DNA from: Arbacia lixula
Lineage: Eukaryota > Echinodermata > Echinoidea > Arbacioida > Arbaciidae
Length of the DNA: 64,000 bases
Direction of reading: 5' to 3'
NCBI GenBank assembly: GCA_963669155.1
Contig: OZ022576.1
Location: forward strand, 33,353,847 to 33,417,846
Numbering within the stretch: the first letter of the stretch is position 1; the number at the start of each line of letters is the position of its first letter. A program made the position numbers and the translations under genes. Under the pieces are notes generated by a model. It had not been told where the DNA came from. It saw nothing but the letters and a program-made list of their open reading frames with translations, and did not search any database. Below, one piece after another: positions 49,881 to 62,394 of the stretch.

Positions 49881-51980
49881 CGTATTATTTCCATAGTGAA
49901 CATAATTATTGTTAATCTCACACAAATGGCATATTATATGATACAATCCACTAAAAAAAAACACGAAAAAAATCGCGTTAACATATAGAATATAATCATA
50001 GATAGATATGTATTCAAACACTGTTCACGATTCACTCCCAATCGGTGAGTACGTCAGTGGCAGTGGCTCAGTCTGTGTTTGGTCATGTGTGTTCTGAAAA
50101 TTATGAAATTCATGCGTCAGTATCGTATAATACCCGTCTATTCCTAGTCTTTTGTTCTTACGTCAGTAACACATCACGCATCTGAACATGATCGTAAACG
50201 TTAACGCGAGATAAACTAGCAATACATAACAAACCTATACTGCCCAATTACCGCGTGCCAGTCGTTCAAGGTCAGATGTTGAGTGCGGTGAAATTGACAT
50301 AATTAAACAACCTACTAAGCATCAGCAGCGCTAATAGCTTTGCTAATTGTTGTCCGCTGGGTTGAATTAATCCTTCAAATCAACAGCTGGTGTATCGAAA
50401 AAACAATGCAGCAGCATTCCGATGGCGGTGAACCTGGTCCCGTTCTGAACTATAATCAATGCGAGACCATTGTACTTATAGAGGTATGTTAGTTCAAGCT
50501 ATAGTGATTGGTAGGCGTCATGTTTGCATCTGACACATCGGAGTGGGTGTTTATACTGGCTAGGGACGTAACATCATTGAACTATTGATAGCTTGAATCT
50601 GTACATTGTATATCTAACAGTTTAATAAGCACGATAACTGATGTGTCTTGTAGTATTACGTCATACAATTTTGTGCATCTGAATGTAGCCGATGCTTATT
50701 GTAGTTTGGCATAATGATTATCTTAAGAATGCAACATTGTTACGACTTTGTTGATAGCAATGCTTTCTTTGTCCTTTGTGGTCTCTGTGCCACTTCATAA
50801 CATCTTCCATATTTATATCATTCTTTTGTCAACGCTGCTTCCTATTCATTCATTATTATCCCCTATCCCCCCTTTCTTTTCCACTTCATCTTAAACTTGG
50901 CTATCAATAGTTCATTGACATTCATTATCTATCCATTAAAATGCGTTTCCGACATATCCGTCCTTATATAAACCATGGTATTTAGTGCGTTCTTCACCTG
51001 ACGTGTCTTGATAGTAAACTGCTTGATATTCCAAGACTTTATAAAATTTAACTTTTGATAATTCGATTGTTTTAGATAATCATTTACATACAATAGGTAA
51101 TATGTCTCTTACCTCCGGCTCCTTTGCCACAACAAAAAAAGAACTTGAGTCGAAGGACCAACTGAGTAAGGTGGAGACGACATTTGACGTTGATGCTTTC
51201 ACTTTAAACGTAACATCCTACAGGAAACCCGTTTCGGCATATTAGGTAGTGTTAAGTTACACAGCCGTGGTTCCCAGGTGTCGCGTTTCCACCCTTCCCC
51301 CCATCAAATTAATTGCCCCCAAGTATTTTTGGAGAGCTTCAGTTAATGTTAATTAGAGACGCGGAAGTTGATGTTGGTTTAATCCCAGTTCCCCTCACTA
51401 TGTAGACACGGCAGTGGCCCTTGAACACGACACGTTATATGATTCAAGTTGTATTGAAGGGACAAATATTGTCCAAAACTCTCTCAAGGAGTGGAGATGA
51501 AAATCTGGGTGTTTTGAGTCCCGACATCCCGTTCCTCAATGCTGATGTCACGCACGACAAATATTGAATCTTCTCTCACCTTGCAATCGATAAAGATATA
51601 GCGATAAATAGAAGAACCCTCTCTTTGGGTCTCTCCCTTTCTTTCTTGGGTTACAGGGAAACGAAAATATGTCCGGAAAAGGGGGAAAGAAAGAAGGCAA
51701 GGCCTACTCGAGTCACGGATGGATTTCACGCCATCTGAATGAAATGTGAAGGGTTAATTCTTGTATTATTTCGAAGCCCTATTTCTTGGAAAGCAGTGCA
51801 GCCCTGGTGAAGATCACGTGACCTATTATCGTGGCGGAACCGTTCTGCCTTGGCCCCATCACCCATTCTCGTCTGACTCCTTGATCACGTGGAGGATTCA
51901 TCTCAGGATTATATAGCTCTTGAAATCAAACGTGACCGAGGCCCATGATCAATGCAATACGGTTATACTATGATCACAGG
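49881..51980. other. Non-coding intronic stretch, nothing specific
   Basis: No gene or repeat was recognised. 51280-51460 is repeat-free with several TTAATTA/ATTAAT words. Confidence 0.5.
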
Positions 51981-52103
51981 TCCCCGGACCGCTGTCTTAG
52001 AAAGAAATGCCGTTCATATCAACCATAACACTGTACATCAACGATAAGGGTTGGACCTGCGATCAATTCAGATCAATCGCAACCCTTTATAAGACGGGGC
52101 CCT
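51981..52103. mobile_element. GGGCC-ended MITE-like element, degraded
   Basis: The right end reads AACCCTTTATAAGACGGGGC followed by CC. Its reverse complement aligns with the left GTCTTAGAAAGAAATGC segment with several mismatches. The interior contains CAACGATAAGG and paired GATCAATTC/GATCAATC words. It is shorter and more decayed than the other copies and probably belongs to a different subfamily. Confidence 0.5.
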
Positions 52104-52458
52104 GGATTCTTTGCCACTACTGTATGTTACATTTTAAGAGGATTATTACTGAGACATTGAATGTATTTGAGTTGCGCTCGCATGTAATATCATTTCAATT
52201 ATGAATCTTTAGACATGTGTACCCATGTTGAAGTACTTACGCCTCTTATGTAATAACACATGTTGAAACATCAAAGTACCAGAGAGGCCATTCATAGAAC
52301 ATAAAAGTCTGACCACTGCTATCGTACCTTGGCCCTATTGCTTGGTCACGCAATGGAATTCAAAATATTTTATGAGACGATTTTGTGGGTGAAAAATGTC
52401 ATTGACAAACCTTTCGTAGAAGCACATCATCACATCACAATGTAGTTACATGTTTAAA

Positions 52459-52800
52459 CAAGGTGGTTCGCGAACCAATTGATGCAGAAATAAAGAAATG
52501 AGAGCAAGTCAAACGAAAACTTTGAGAAAAATGATGCACATGGACTCATATCATTTTACATTTTGACCCCTAGGTGACCTTTGACCCCATCATCCTCATG
52601 ACGACACATGTGGTATTACCCAAGGATCATTTGTACTAAGTTTGATCACAATTGATGCTAAAATAAAGAAATGCGAGCAAATTAAAGAAAAACTTAAACA
52701 TTTTTGTAACAGACCAACAGACTAACAGGAAAAATGATCACTAGGTCTCTACCGAATTTCGTTCAGGCGAGACAAAAACTGAAAATTTATGAAATCATGT
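52459..52800. repeat. Two diverged copies of a ~173-bp tandem unit
   Basis: AATTGATGC.GAAATAAAGAAATG at 52477 recurs at 52650 as AATTGATGCTAAAATAAAG, followed in both by GCAARTYAAA.GAAAAACTT. Between them lies TGACCTTTGACCCC. The block ends in ACAGGAAAAATGATCACTAG. I recall similar units as dispersed repeats in echinoderms, unverified here. Confidence 0.65.
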
Positions 52801-55800
52801 GCACTCATTTATAGATGAAGACATGCACCATGCTGGCTACTGATTACGCAGAGTACTGGACTCGCATATCGGTCAAACAGCACAAAGCGACCGCTGGACG
52901 CTACCGAGTGCTTCCAATGTGTTTGTCGTCCGTTTGCTAAGCCCCGGACCGGCCAAGTGAAGTGGTCACGGCGAGGTTCATCAGGAGGACCCTTCTCCGC
53001 TGCCTTCGGGATTATCCTCATGAATTTCACTCGTCTGCTTTTCATTCTTCTGTCTCTGGTGAGGAGGCTGTTGTATGAGCCTCGATTCCAGAGAATCTTT
53101 GTTGTTTCTGCCTAACGTGTGCGCGTCTGGAATAGGAATTGGACGCCTTGGAGACACGTGTTTGCTTAGAATTATCTGCTTGCTTTCCTTCACTTTTCTC
53201 TAGTTTCAGGGGCTTTGGGGAATCTATACCTGTTTCGACCCCTTGCTTCATTACCTTTCGATACTCCAAGAAACCAGTCCCGGGATTCACTCTTTGCAAC
53301 TCTTTCTTTGAACATGAACGGTACGTTCGAAAAAAAAAACCAAATCATAATTATCAATGGCAAGGGTCAGTATGTGGACGTACATGTATATTCAAAGTGC
53401 GTTTGAAGTACAAATTAAACCAGTTTGATTTAAATATTCAAAGAGACGAAAATGTCGGATTTGTAATGCTAACATTTCTGTAATTGCTAATACCACCCTC
53501 CTTTCACTGGTAATGGTTTTATACAATGCAGTCATTTTCCGATTATAAATCAATCAGTTCTGATTTGAGGTTGGTATCACTGTTCTGTCTGGAATATACA
53601 TTCATGTACTCATCACTTGTCATTCATTGGAGCATATTACGCCATTGAAATGGAATAAAATTGCCCGTGATCAACAACCCAGATGAAGAAAAGCTGTTGT
53701 TTATATCATGTATGCCAGAAAGACACGAGAACGGCTGGAGGGCATCATATCGGCATGGCGTCCATTTATTGTGTTATAGGCCCAACAATGAAGCTTAGCA
53801 CTGTGGTTCAGCTTTCGCCATCTCACATGCGTTTACCATCCGGACACACGTGACGACAACATAGCCCGGTATCCCGGATGTCACATGGATGCCAGGAACT
53901 GATGATGTCATTCCAACATGGCTGATTGGAATCAAGCATATTTGACAGCTTTTCGCGCCTAGATGGATGACCGCTATTGTTGGCTCGTGAGGATGTTGAT
54001 TCAATCCCGATTTTACATGGGCATGGACCGTTGTAGCTGGTTATCAGTGGTATTACTATCTGTCGTAGCGTATTCTCTGTTCAATGAACACAGTCAAAGC
54101 ATGCATGAACATTAATGAACATTATGTGTTTGCTATGTAACTCCTGCTGTTAAGGATGGTTGGACACGTATAGCAAGCACCTTATAGGTTTTATATATGA
54201 GCATGTTTTCTTCTTTTCTTTATTCGATGACAAGATAGTAAAAGCTTTAACTTCTCTGTACACTATTCGCATGTCTGTATGATCATCCTGATATACATAT
54301 GATCTTTCATTTAGAAAGTTCTTCTTGTTGACCTTTACATTTGTAAATACTTCACATGCATGTCCTTCGGAATCTTAAGTCGGGATTTATCAATCTCTGT
54401 TGTTGAAATTACAAAATACTTCACCGCATAAATCAATATTTGTTTATCAAAAGTGAGATTCCAGATAACCTTTACGTGAACCACGTCTTCTGTAGTGGTG
54501 AAAGACAGGTATGGCCTTGTGTTGATGCCTTACTCACATGTCAGCTTCCGTGACAGCGCGAACCTGCTATCCCGGCTCCGATTTCGCTGTCTAGGAAAAA
54601 TAGAAATGAAAACAAAATTGCTGTCGGCCAACAAATGAAGATTTGCTGATGCCGACCATCATTCAGCGATAAACTATTATCTATGATGCCAGCGTAACGT
54701 CTCCATGTGCACACACACTGTGTGAGACGGTATGCACTGGGAGAACGGGAAAACCAGCCTCGGATTCGTCCACGAAATTTGAGATTTGGTTTATTTATTA
54801 GTCGCTCGGAAATGTACTTTCCATGGCCAGGGGATTTCGCGAGGTGACTTGTGTGTGTGTAAATGATTCCCGGTGGAGATTAAGCGGTATGAGCCGGTCC
54901 TGAAAGATTGTTATTTCAAGGGATAGCTGGCTGCCCTGCTATGTGGCCACGTGCAGATTTGTCAGCCTGGCTCTGCCGTGGGAGGCTCTAGACATACAGC
55001 ATGCGTCATAAAGCATATCCAGTGACGTCATATCCGACAGAGAGAGATGAATGGAGCCGAAGAATTTATGTGATTGTATCCTGTCATCAAATACCATCTT
55101 GGATAAATAGTTGTTGCAATACATAATTTTCTAACTGAGAAAGGTAATATTTTATCTGCACTGTGTGACATCGATATCGATATAAGGCCTACTCAAAATG
55201 TTACACGGCAAATATATTGAAATAAGAAGCTAGCAGCAATGTACGTGAACAAACGTCACTATAAGTCCTGGTATGTCTCTGTTCCAACCAAACACTGCTT
55301 TTATATTTCATACGATGGCATTGTGTATTTAAAGAAAGAAAGTCCGAACGATGCCCTATCATATTACATGATAAACTACTTCTGCCATGAAATACTGGTC
55401 GTAGCGCTATATTAGCATACCTTGTCGGCACGAATTTCGATGGATGAAAAATGACGTTTCATCATCCCAGACTCGTTAGTGCAAAGCGGAATGATTACAC
55501 GAAACTCTGTCTGGCATTACGAGCCAGATTGATTGATTTATATCCAATATGATACAATCAACTTGGCCCACATCTCCGAGTCTACCCCAGGACGGAGATG
55601 AGATGAAACCAGGTTCTGGCCCCCTAAGGGTGCGGACGGAGCATTATTTACAAGGTTATGACACACTTATCATACACTTTGGATTGTCTAAATAAACCAG
55701 GCTCTCGAGATTACGAGATATCGGTTCTTCCCCATGCAGACCAGGCACAGAATACCGCTACGTCATATTGATGATGATCAGAGACACAGAAGAAGACGTC

Positions 55801-55817
55801 ACCAATGGGGAGAGAGT
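52801..55817. other. Non-coding intronic stretch, nothing specific
   Basis: No gene recognised. The overlapping frames at 53042-53299 (-) and 53139-53483 (+) are open on both strands over the same bases, so at most one could be real and neither looks like a known protein. Confidence 0.5.
55023..55030. promoter_or_regulatory. Perfect CRE palindrome TGACGTCA in intron 1
   Basis: Full consensus CREB/ATF site deep in the probable intron. The motif is the only evidence. Confidence 0.2.
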
Positions 55818-55909
55818 TTAAGCCTCCCGTTGCCAGATTAAATCCTGCTCGATGGAATTTGTTGGCATAGATGGGTGAGAACATGCATACTTGGCACACA
55901 AAGAGTTAA
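55818..55909 (-). mobile_element. Short TTAA-bounded element, copy d (92 bp)
   Basis: Read on the minus strand it starts TTAACTCTTTGTGTGCCA, contains CATCGAGCAGGATTTAATC and ends TTAA after TCTGGCAACGG. It aligns with the copy at 63767, including the TCTGGCA block near the right border. This is a second subfamily sharing TTAA borders and the TGCCA end motif. Confidence 0.5.
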
Positions 55910-55979
55910 AGAAGAAACATTACATGTATGAAATGTTACATATGACAGGAACTCCAAATTCTTAAGTTTCTTCGTGCAA

Positions 55980-55981
55980 TG

Positions 55982-56024
<43 letters not shown>

Positions 56025-56093
56025 TCACACACTCTCTCACACTCTCTCTCTCTTCACTTTCTCTCTCTCTCTCTTTACTCTCTCTGTCTCTCT

Positions 56094-56126
<33 letters not shown>

Positions 56127-56300
56127 AAATTCTCTGTAGCTGTTACGTACTATTTTGTCTGAATGTTATATAACTATGTTATCTTGGCATGTTTCGAAGT
56201 GCGCGTAATCCACTGATTAGTCGAGAACCATGTTGAATATCTTCATCACGATGCATACGGAAAGAAGATAAAATTGGAAATCTCTCTCTCATCTATCTCT

Positions 56301-56343
<43 letters not shown>

Positions 56344-56533
56344 CTCATTGTCTCTCCGCAGATGTTTAGTACCATGTTGTGTAAATGTTATATAATTATG
56401 TATCTTGGTATGTTTCGAAGGGCGAGTGATGCGCTGATTAGTCCAGAACCATGTTGAATGCACGCATGAGGAAGATTGAATTGGAAATCTCTCTCTCTAT
56501 CTCTCTCAATGTCTCTCTCTTTATCTCTCTCAA

Positions 56534-56567
<34 letters not shown>

Positions 56568-56640
56568 AATGTCTCCCTCTCTCTCTCTCTCTCTCTCTCT
56601 AGATGTTACGCACCATTTATGTCAGAATATGATGTAATGA
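55980..56640. repeat. CT tracts alternating with ~220-240-bp diverged tandem units
   Basis: Three unit starts (56139 GCTGTTACGTACTAT, 56360 AGATGTTTAGTACCAT, 56601 AGATGTTACGCACCAT) follow long CT tracts. Units 1 and 2 share ATGTTATATAA, then TATGTTTCGAAG-like, CTGATTAGTC and GAACCATGTTGAAT. The CT tracts (55984-56126, 56280-56340, 56486-56600) are thus part of a repeating block. A further diverged part of the unit appears at about 57105-57175 (ACTGATAAGCTGAGA-type sequence). Confidence 0.65.
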
Positions 56641-59639
56641 CGATACCATGTCACACCCAAACGCATCTCCAAAAAGCAGATGAATTGTCTATGTTCGGTG
56701 ACAATAAAGGGACGATGTATCGTTTAGCCTACCTGCCGGATTTGGGGCAGGTATCATTTTTCATTTTTATTGCAGGCATATCATGTTATTGAAAACGGGC
56801 AAATACATTTGCACACCGAACATAAGTGTTTGCACATGTCACTATGGAAAGGCACATCTGCAGTAGATGTGAAGACAGTCAACGTCCCTACGCCATTGCG
56901 AACAAACGCACATTTGGGTTATCACGTAAATCTACTCAAGTGGTATGCGAATTAACACACACATGCACACATAAAGAGACACGTATACAATTCACGTACG
57001 AATACAAACACACTCCGTGCACACACGTACACATACAGTCTTAATTACAAACCCACGACAAGTTAAACGATAGTATCAACGCTCTTCAAACGCACAGACA
57101 TACGCATTGTTACGCTTCGAATGAAAGGTAAGTAATGCACTGACTGATAAGCTGAGATTCATGCTGAATATCTCCACCGCAGAACAACTTGGGAGAAGCG
57201 TTGGATGGAAAAAGAAGTTTCGAATCTGTGCCACCATAATGAGTAATTCATGAAAGAAAAAAATGACATTCAGACCACAAAAAGGAATGCATCACGCATT
57301 ACATGACATGGGCCCTTATAATACGGTAAACTTTGGTGGTGCATGACCACATTCAAGTTCTAACTTTAACCGTCGAAGATTTCAATGACATAAAAAGGAA
57401 CCTAGCACTAGATTGGTCAACCCCCGGGAGTCAACCGCGTAAAATAAATATAAAAAGCAACAATGATGTGTGTTTGGGGGTAATTATCATGAGCAGTGTA
57501 TTAACGTCTCATTTTCGTGTCATTTTGTGTATCGTCTTTCCGAGTATTGAGATTGCGCTCCTACTAATATTGACACAACATTCCTCTTCGGTGCATCGCT
57601 ATTTATTCAGAAAATCGGTTCCCACCACCCCTCGACACCGTAAGGGGGATCGATTGCTGAACCCATGCGATACCCTGGCCAGGAATTAGCTCTGGTTGAC
57701 ACTATAATCCCAGGGCACCGCTGATGAGCAGATTTGATAAGACTGTATAACATGATAATAGTCTTCTTTCCGGGTCAGTTCACTACCACTCAACCGTACA
57801 GTGAATATCACAAGGCCAAGGTAAACATATTGGGAGAAATCTTTATCTCTCTTCTCAATAAATTGGAGACGAACTTAGTGAAATAAACCAGAAACAGTGA
57901 AGTGGGCGCTTATCAAAGTTGATGAAAGAAACATCACTTGCAATCATCTTCTAATATGTGAGCTTAGTGTGGGAGGGGAGTGTGAAGTACCGGTATTAGG
58001 ACCACCTCTTCCAACAACGAATTATAAATCATCCTCATGACATTGAAGGTACATGTATATATGAGAAGAAGTGCATGGGTAACAAGATTAACGCAATATT
58101 TCTGTCACTCTAGTACTAGACCCGGGAGAAGTACATTTCTTTGATGCCACCACCCCACCCCACCCCTCCCTTCTGTCCGCGCTTAGTTGAAACCAGAGTA
58201 GAGGAAAAGAGACCGATAAAATGCAGGGCCCGAGGGCATTGGGAGATTTTGGTTGCTCGGTGGAACACGTCTACATTTCTACTTGATAGTCCCGGCCTAT
58301 AACCTGAGTGAGGGACAGGTAAGAAAGGAGGGTTGGCCGCCAATTTTCAATCTTCCCGACAATCCGGTTAAAGCCCGCTGCTTTGGACACGGCATGAACA
58401 TGAGGGAGCGATTGAGAGGGGTGAAGGGAAGGAGAGAGAGGGGGGGGGGGGCTGGAGAAGGGAGAGAGAAAGGGGAATAAAAATGAAAAGTGGGGGAAAC
58501 GGGTATTAAAAGAGAAGAAAGGAATAAGAGAGTGGCGAGGAGAGTAAGTACAGCATGTAGAGGAAAACATCGAGATATCCGAGAAAAAAAAAGCAGTTTA
58601 TCACAAGTAGAGAAAATTATAGAAAGGGAGGGAGAGAGAGAGTGAATTGGGGGGGGGGGGGATTTGTGTATGAAAGATACAGAGGAAAATAAAAGTACAA
58701 ATTTGGGGTACACCCTCCCTCGTCCTATAATACTTTATTTGTCCCCCCCCCCCCCCCCCCCCCCGCTCCTCCCCTCTCTATTTTATTGCTTCTCATTTTC
58801 TCTCTTCTTTCTCCCTGGCCCGACCCCCTCTCCCTATTTGCGGGTTAACAAATTTGTTCAAAGAAACTTAATTGACCGTAGACTTAATTTGTACACACAA
58901 AAACACACTATATTATATTGGCATGATACATTCAGAGATGTCCGAATCTGGCATAAGAATGTCATCTCCTTATTCGAAAAGGTCATCTCACTTGAAAGCA
59001 CATAGTTGTGGAAATAACATGCCCGGATCTGGATTTGGCCAAACGTGTTTTATGGTCCACCGAATTCGTTACTGCCAGCTTCAATTGGTTTTGCAGACGA
59101 GAGGCGGATGTTATTTGCCTTTTGATTTCGTCTTGATGCTGATGTTATGATGCCGCTACGGAATGGTTCTATGAAAACATATATTCATTATCGTGCTACC
59201 CCTGCGCCCCTTTCCCTATCCCATTTTACCAAACAATATGTAATAATCTGCTTTTCTCAAGAAATCCTTTATACGCCATTCTTGCATATTCACACAAGTA
59301 ATCGAAAATCACATATACATAAATTTGTCTGGCATTATAGGTAATATGTTGGCTTTGTAACAAGGTAGAAGGAGGGAAATGGGGGTTATTATTATATAAA
59401 AATGTTAAAAGTAAGTCGAAACACAAGACCACTATTGGAATAACCTATGGTGTGAGTGTGTCCCTTTGAAACGCACGTGAGCCCGGCTTGTATGTGAGAC
59501 GACGGGGACGGTAAGTAAATAGGGGCTCTCCACGGCGCGCTTGGAGTGTTGCCCTCGCATAGTGTGCGGTGGACCTGCTACAAATCGATCTGCACGGCTC
59601 CCGACTGCTTATTAGTATCATCGACTTGTTGAGGGTATC

Positions 59640-59643
<4 letters not shown>
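56641..59643. other. Non-coding intronic stretch with GA and G/C runs
   Basis: Contains a diverged piece of the 56-kb tandem unit (57105-57175), purine-rich DNA at 58400-58660 and G/C homopolymers. No gene seen. Confidence 0.5.
58743..58764. repeat. C22 homopolymer
   Basis: Twenty-two consecutive C, the longest G/C run in the window. A G13 run lies at 58649-58661 and a G11 run at 58441-58451. Confidence 0.95.
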
Positions 59644-59712
<69 letters not shown>

Positions 59713-59724
59713 CTATCTCTCTGT
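59644..59724. repeat. (CT)n-(CTAT)n microsatellite
   Basis: About 50 bp of pure CT, then CTAT units. Confidence 0.95.
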
Positions 59725-59944
59725 CGTCTCATCATTGTTGGAGGCACGATCAAGTCTCTGGTCTTCTCGTATACGTTTCCACATGGTTTTTCTTGAACCT
59801 TGTTTCTTTTTTTTGGCACTTTGCTGATTTACTGTAGTGCTGTGGTGTCGTTGCTTCACCCCACCCCACCTCAACTCTCCTCCCTTTGGTTTCAAATTCT
59901 CTCCACCCCTACTCCCACTCCCCTTTATGGTGGAAGGAAAAAGA

Positions 59945-60086
59945 CTTGGACGAGGAGAGATAGAGGAGAAAGTCAGATAGTGAGAGAGCTAGAGGGGGCG
60001 GAGGTAGAGGACAGAGGGGAAATGGAGAGAGAAAGAGAGGGAGAGAAAAAGAGGGGTGGAGGGAGGAAGAGAGAAAGAGGAGAGAC

Positions 60087-60131
<45 letters not shown>

Positions 60132-60175
60132 TAGGGGAGGGGGGAAGGGTGACTGAAGGGAAAGGGAGAAAGGGG
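59945..60175. repeat. Polypurine (GA) tract
   Basis: GA/GGA-rich sequence with a pure (GA)n core near 60095-60127. Confidence 0.9.
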
Positions 60176-61296
60176 AAGCAGGAATTGAATAGTTGAGCCT
60201 TTGTCGAGTAGGAAGAAACATGCCAATGGTATATGCTAAATCTGTCTGTCTCTTTATAATGTCACAGCACAAAACAAGTTCATACAAACCCTAGGATAGA
60301 ATAAAAAGAAACCAAAACGCGGATGAACATGATGAAAGTCACTGTGGTCGTGAAATGTGTTAAATTTATTCAGTTGCCGGTTTCAATATCATCCTCGCTG
60401 TCAGCATCACGAAGTATCCGCACACAACCGGGACATTAGGCGGAATAGCTCTTAGCTCAATGCACTCCCTCAAGTGAAATGTGCGCAAGTCGTCGTTTTT
60501 CTATCAAATCGAAGACATTCCCCCTGTCTGCTCTACGCAATGTCATTCCCACCACGCCGCCACCCAGCCCATACACACGAGCATAAAGTTATCTAGTAGA
60601 TCCTTGCCCCAGCTAGCCCCGATATTCGCGGCAACATTAATGAATTAAACATCGCCATTTGTGGCCATGGAATAGACTTGGGCTGCCTTGCGTGCCCTGG
60701 GATCAATGACCACTTTCGGTGGGCTTATATGCTCGAGCTTTCCTTCGATTCGTAGCGAAATAAAATCGATAGATCGTCTAGTTTGCTGTTTGTCATACAC
60801 GGGCCCCGACCGCGGTAAGGCGAAGGGAGAGAAAGGGGGTTCGCAGGAGTTCTGATGTAACGCTAGCTGTAATGTCGGTTACATCTCCGCTAGGTACTGC
60901 ATAATCTCCATCTCCAAGTTGTCATTGGTTTTGCGCCACTTACTCACTGATTTACATGAATGTCCTCCTTTTCAGTGTCGTCTTCTCCTCTCTTTACTTT
61001 TTTTTTTTCGTTCTCGCTTTCTCTTTCTTTTACCGCCGTTTGGTTCAATTTCAGCGTTAATTCAGAGCTCGACTTTGCACTCTGAACATTTGACCAATAA
61101 TGTGACCCGCGCATGCCAGTGTGTCTACCAAGTCTACTGAGCGTTTGCTAAATGCCTTTGTAGGGTGGGTAGTCGTAACTGATGAACGTCCCACATTCCA
61201 CTGCAGCGCAGTATTTAGCGTGACACAAATGTATTCATTATTTATGGAATTCATAGTTTTATTCACAACAACGTTTTTTTACTAGATATATTACCA
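60176..61296. other. Non-coding intronic stretch
   Basis: Repeat-poor and comparatively GC-balanced around 60380-60900, including a TGTAACG...CGGTTACA pairing at about 60857-60883. No coding evidence. Confidence 0.45.
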
Positions 61297-61384
61297 ATAA
61301 CCCTTTCAGTGCCGGGCAAAATGTAGCTCTGTGGGATTAGTGTGTATTTCATGTGACAAATAAATAGTTGAAGGTAAAGGTTAG
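61297..61384 (+). mobile_element. Short TTAA-type element, copy e (diverged borders), abutting a LINE insertion
   Basis: TAACCCTTTCAGTGCCGGGC followed by CTCTGTGGGATTAGTGTGTA matches the copy at 34969. The borders are ATAA and GTTAG rather than exact TTAA, so it has decayed. Its right edge touches the candidate target-site duplication of the adjacent CR1/L2-like LINE. Confidence 0.45.
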
Positions 61385-61391
61385 AATTGTT

Positions 61392-62330
61392 TTATTTATT
61401 TATTTATTATTTCTTAACGTTTTATTTCAACAGGGTAGCCCTTTCAGTTAAAGAACTGATCTCCCAAGGGGCCCTGCACACATTAAAAAACAATACAATT
61501 CATATCTTTAACACAACAACAAAATATGAGATAAATACAAACGAAAACGAATGCATACATGAACTAGTTTATAAAACAATGTCAGAGATATCTATCAACT
61601 ACTTTCATAAAAAAATATAAAAAACAAACAAAACAACGAAAAAACTTTGCTCTGACTGGAGACTTAGATGCGATCAGTAAGTGATAATATTTTACATTGC
61701 TTTTTAAAAGAATAAATTGATTTGATATTTCTAATGCAAAGTGGGAGATTGTTCCAGATTTTTGAACCAATATATTGAAAAGACCTTTTCATATAGTCTT
61801 TGTTTGGCTTGATTACATATAATGGATTATCGATACCATATCTTGTGAATATATTGGGAGTTCTAAAAATGACCGTACCTTTTAAATATTGAGGTGAAAG
61901 TCCATTTATAACTTTAAACATATACAAACAAAATTGATAATTAACTCTTTGTAGAACAGATTGCCAATTTAGCCGTTTCAACATTATCAAGTGAGGTGTA
62001 AGAAAATCCGCATTCAGAATCAGGCGAGCATAACGATTTTGAAGACGCTGTACTTTCAAAATCAAAAACTTAGCTGAGGTTCCCCATATAATCAAACCAT
62101 AATCAATGTGTGGGAGAAATAAACCATTATATAGCAAAGTCAAAACTTGTTTCGGTAAATATTTCTTTATTTCTCTGATACACCCAATAGTTTTAGCTAG
62201 TTTAGCACATACCGATTCAATGTGTTTATCAAACTTGAGAGTGTTATCAAGTATGACCCCTAAATACTTAAATTGATTCACCTGTTCAATAATATCCTCT
62301 TCGCGCTTCAACACAATTTGTTTACTGTGT
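61392..62330 (-). mobile_element. 5'-truncated CR1/L2-like LINE insertion
   Basis: About 939 bp of a non-LTR retrotransposon in minus orientation: the last part of the RT open frame (ends 61664), a ~270-bp 3' UTR, and a 3' terminus of AATAAATAAATAAATAA type at 61392-61410. The heptamer AATTGTT occurs immediately outside both ends (61385-61391 and 62331-62337), a candidate target-site duplication. Coding similarity starts right at 62330, matching 5' truncation during insertion. Confidence 0.75.
61664..62330 (-). CDS. LINE reverse transcriptase, C-terminal part (partial, 5'-truncated)
   Basis: An uninterrupted frame of about 220 codons encodes the end of a LINE reverse transcriptase. QFKYLGVILDNTLKFDKHI is the conserved block after the palm domain (the FKYLG motif). 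It is followed by VLTLLYNGLFLPHIDYGLII, then RLQNRYARLI, then IWNNLPLCIRNIKSIYSFKK near the C-terminus. This arrangement is typical of CR1/L2/Rex/jockey-type elements. The catalytic FADD/YADD box and the endonuclease are missing because the copy is truncated at its 5' end. It has no start codon of its own: reading begins at the insertion boundary. The intact frame suggests a fairly recent insertion. It is not a functional host gene. Confidence 0.8.
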
Positions 62331-62394
62331 AATTGTTAATGATAACGTATTTCGTAATCATGGCTGAACCGTTCTGATGTCATAACAAGCCCCT

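Noticed and set aside
57310-57345. GGGCCCTTATAATACGGTAA, similar to a GGGCC MITE end
   Set aside because: No inverted partner end could be located downstream.
59973-60287. Ser/Leu/Pro-rich minus-strand frames
   Set aside because: Translations of the GA/CT tract.
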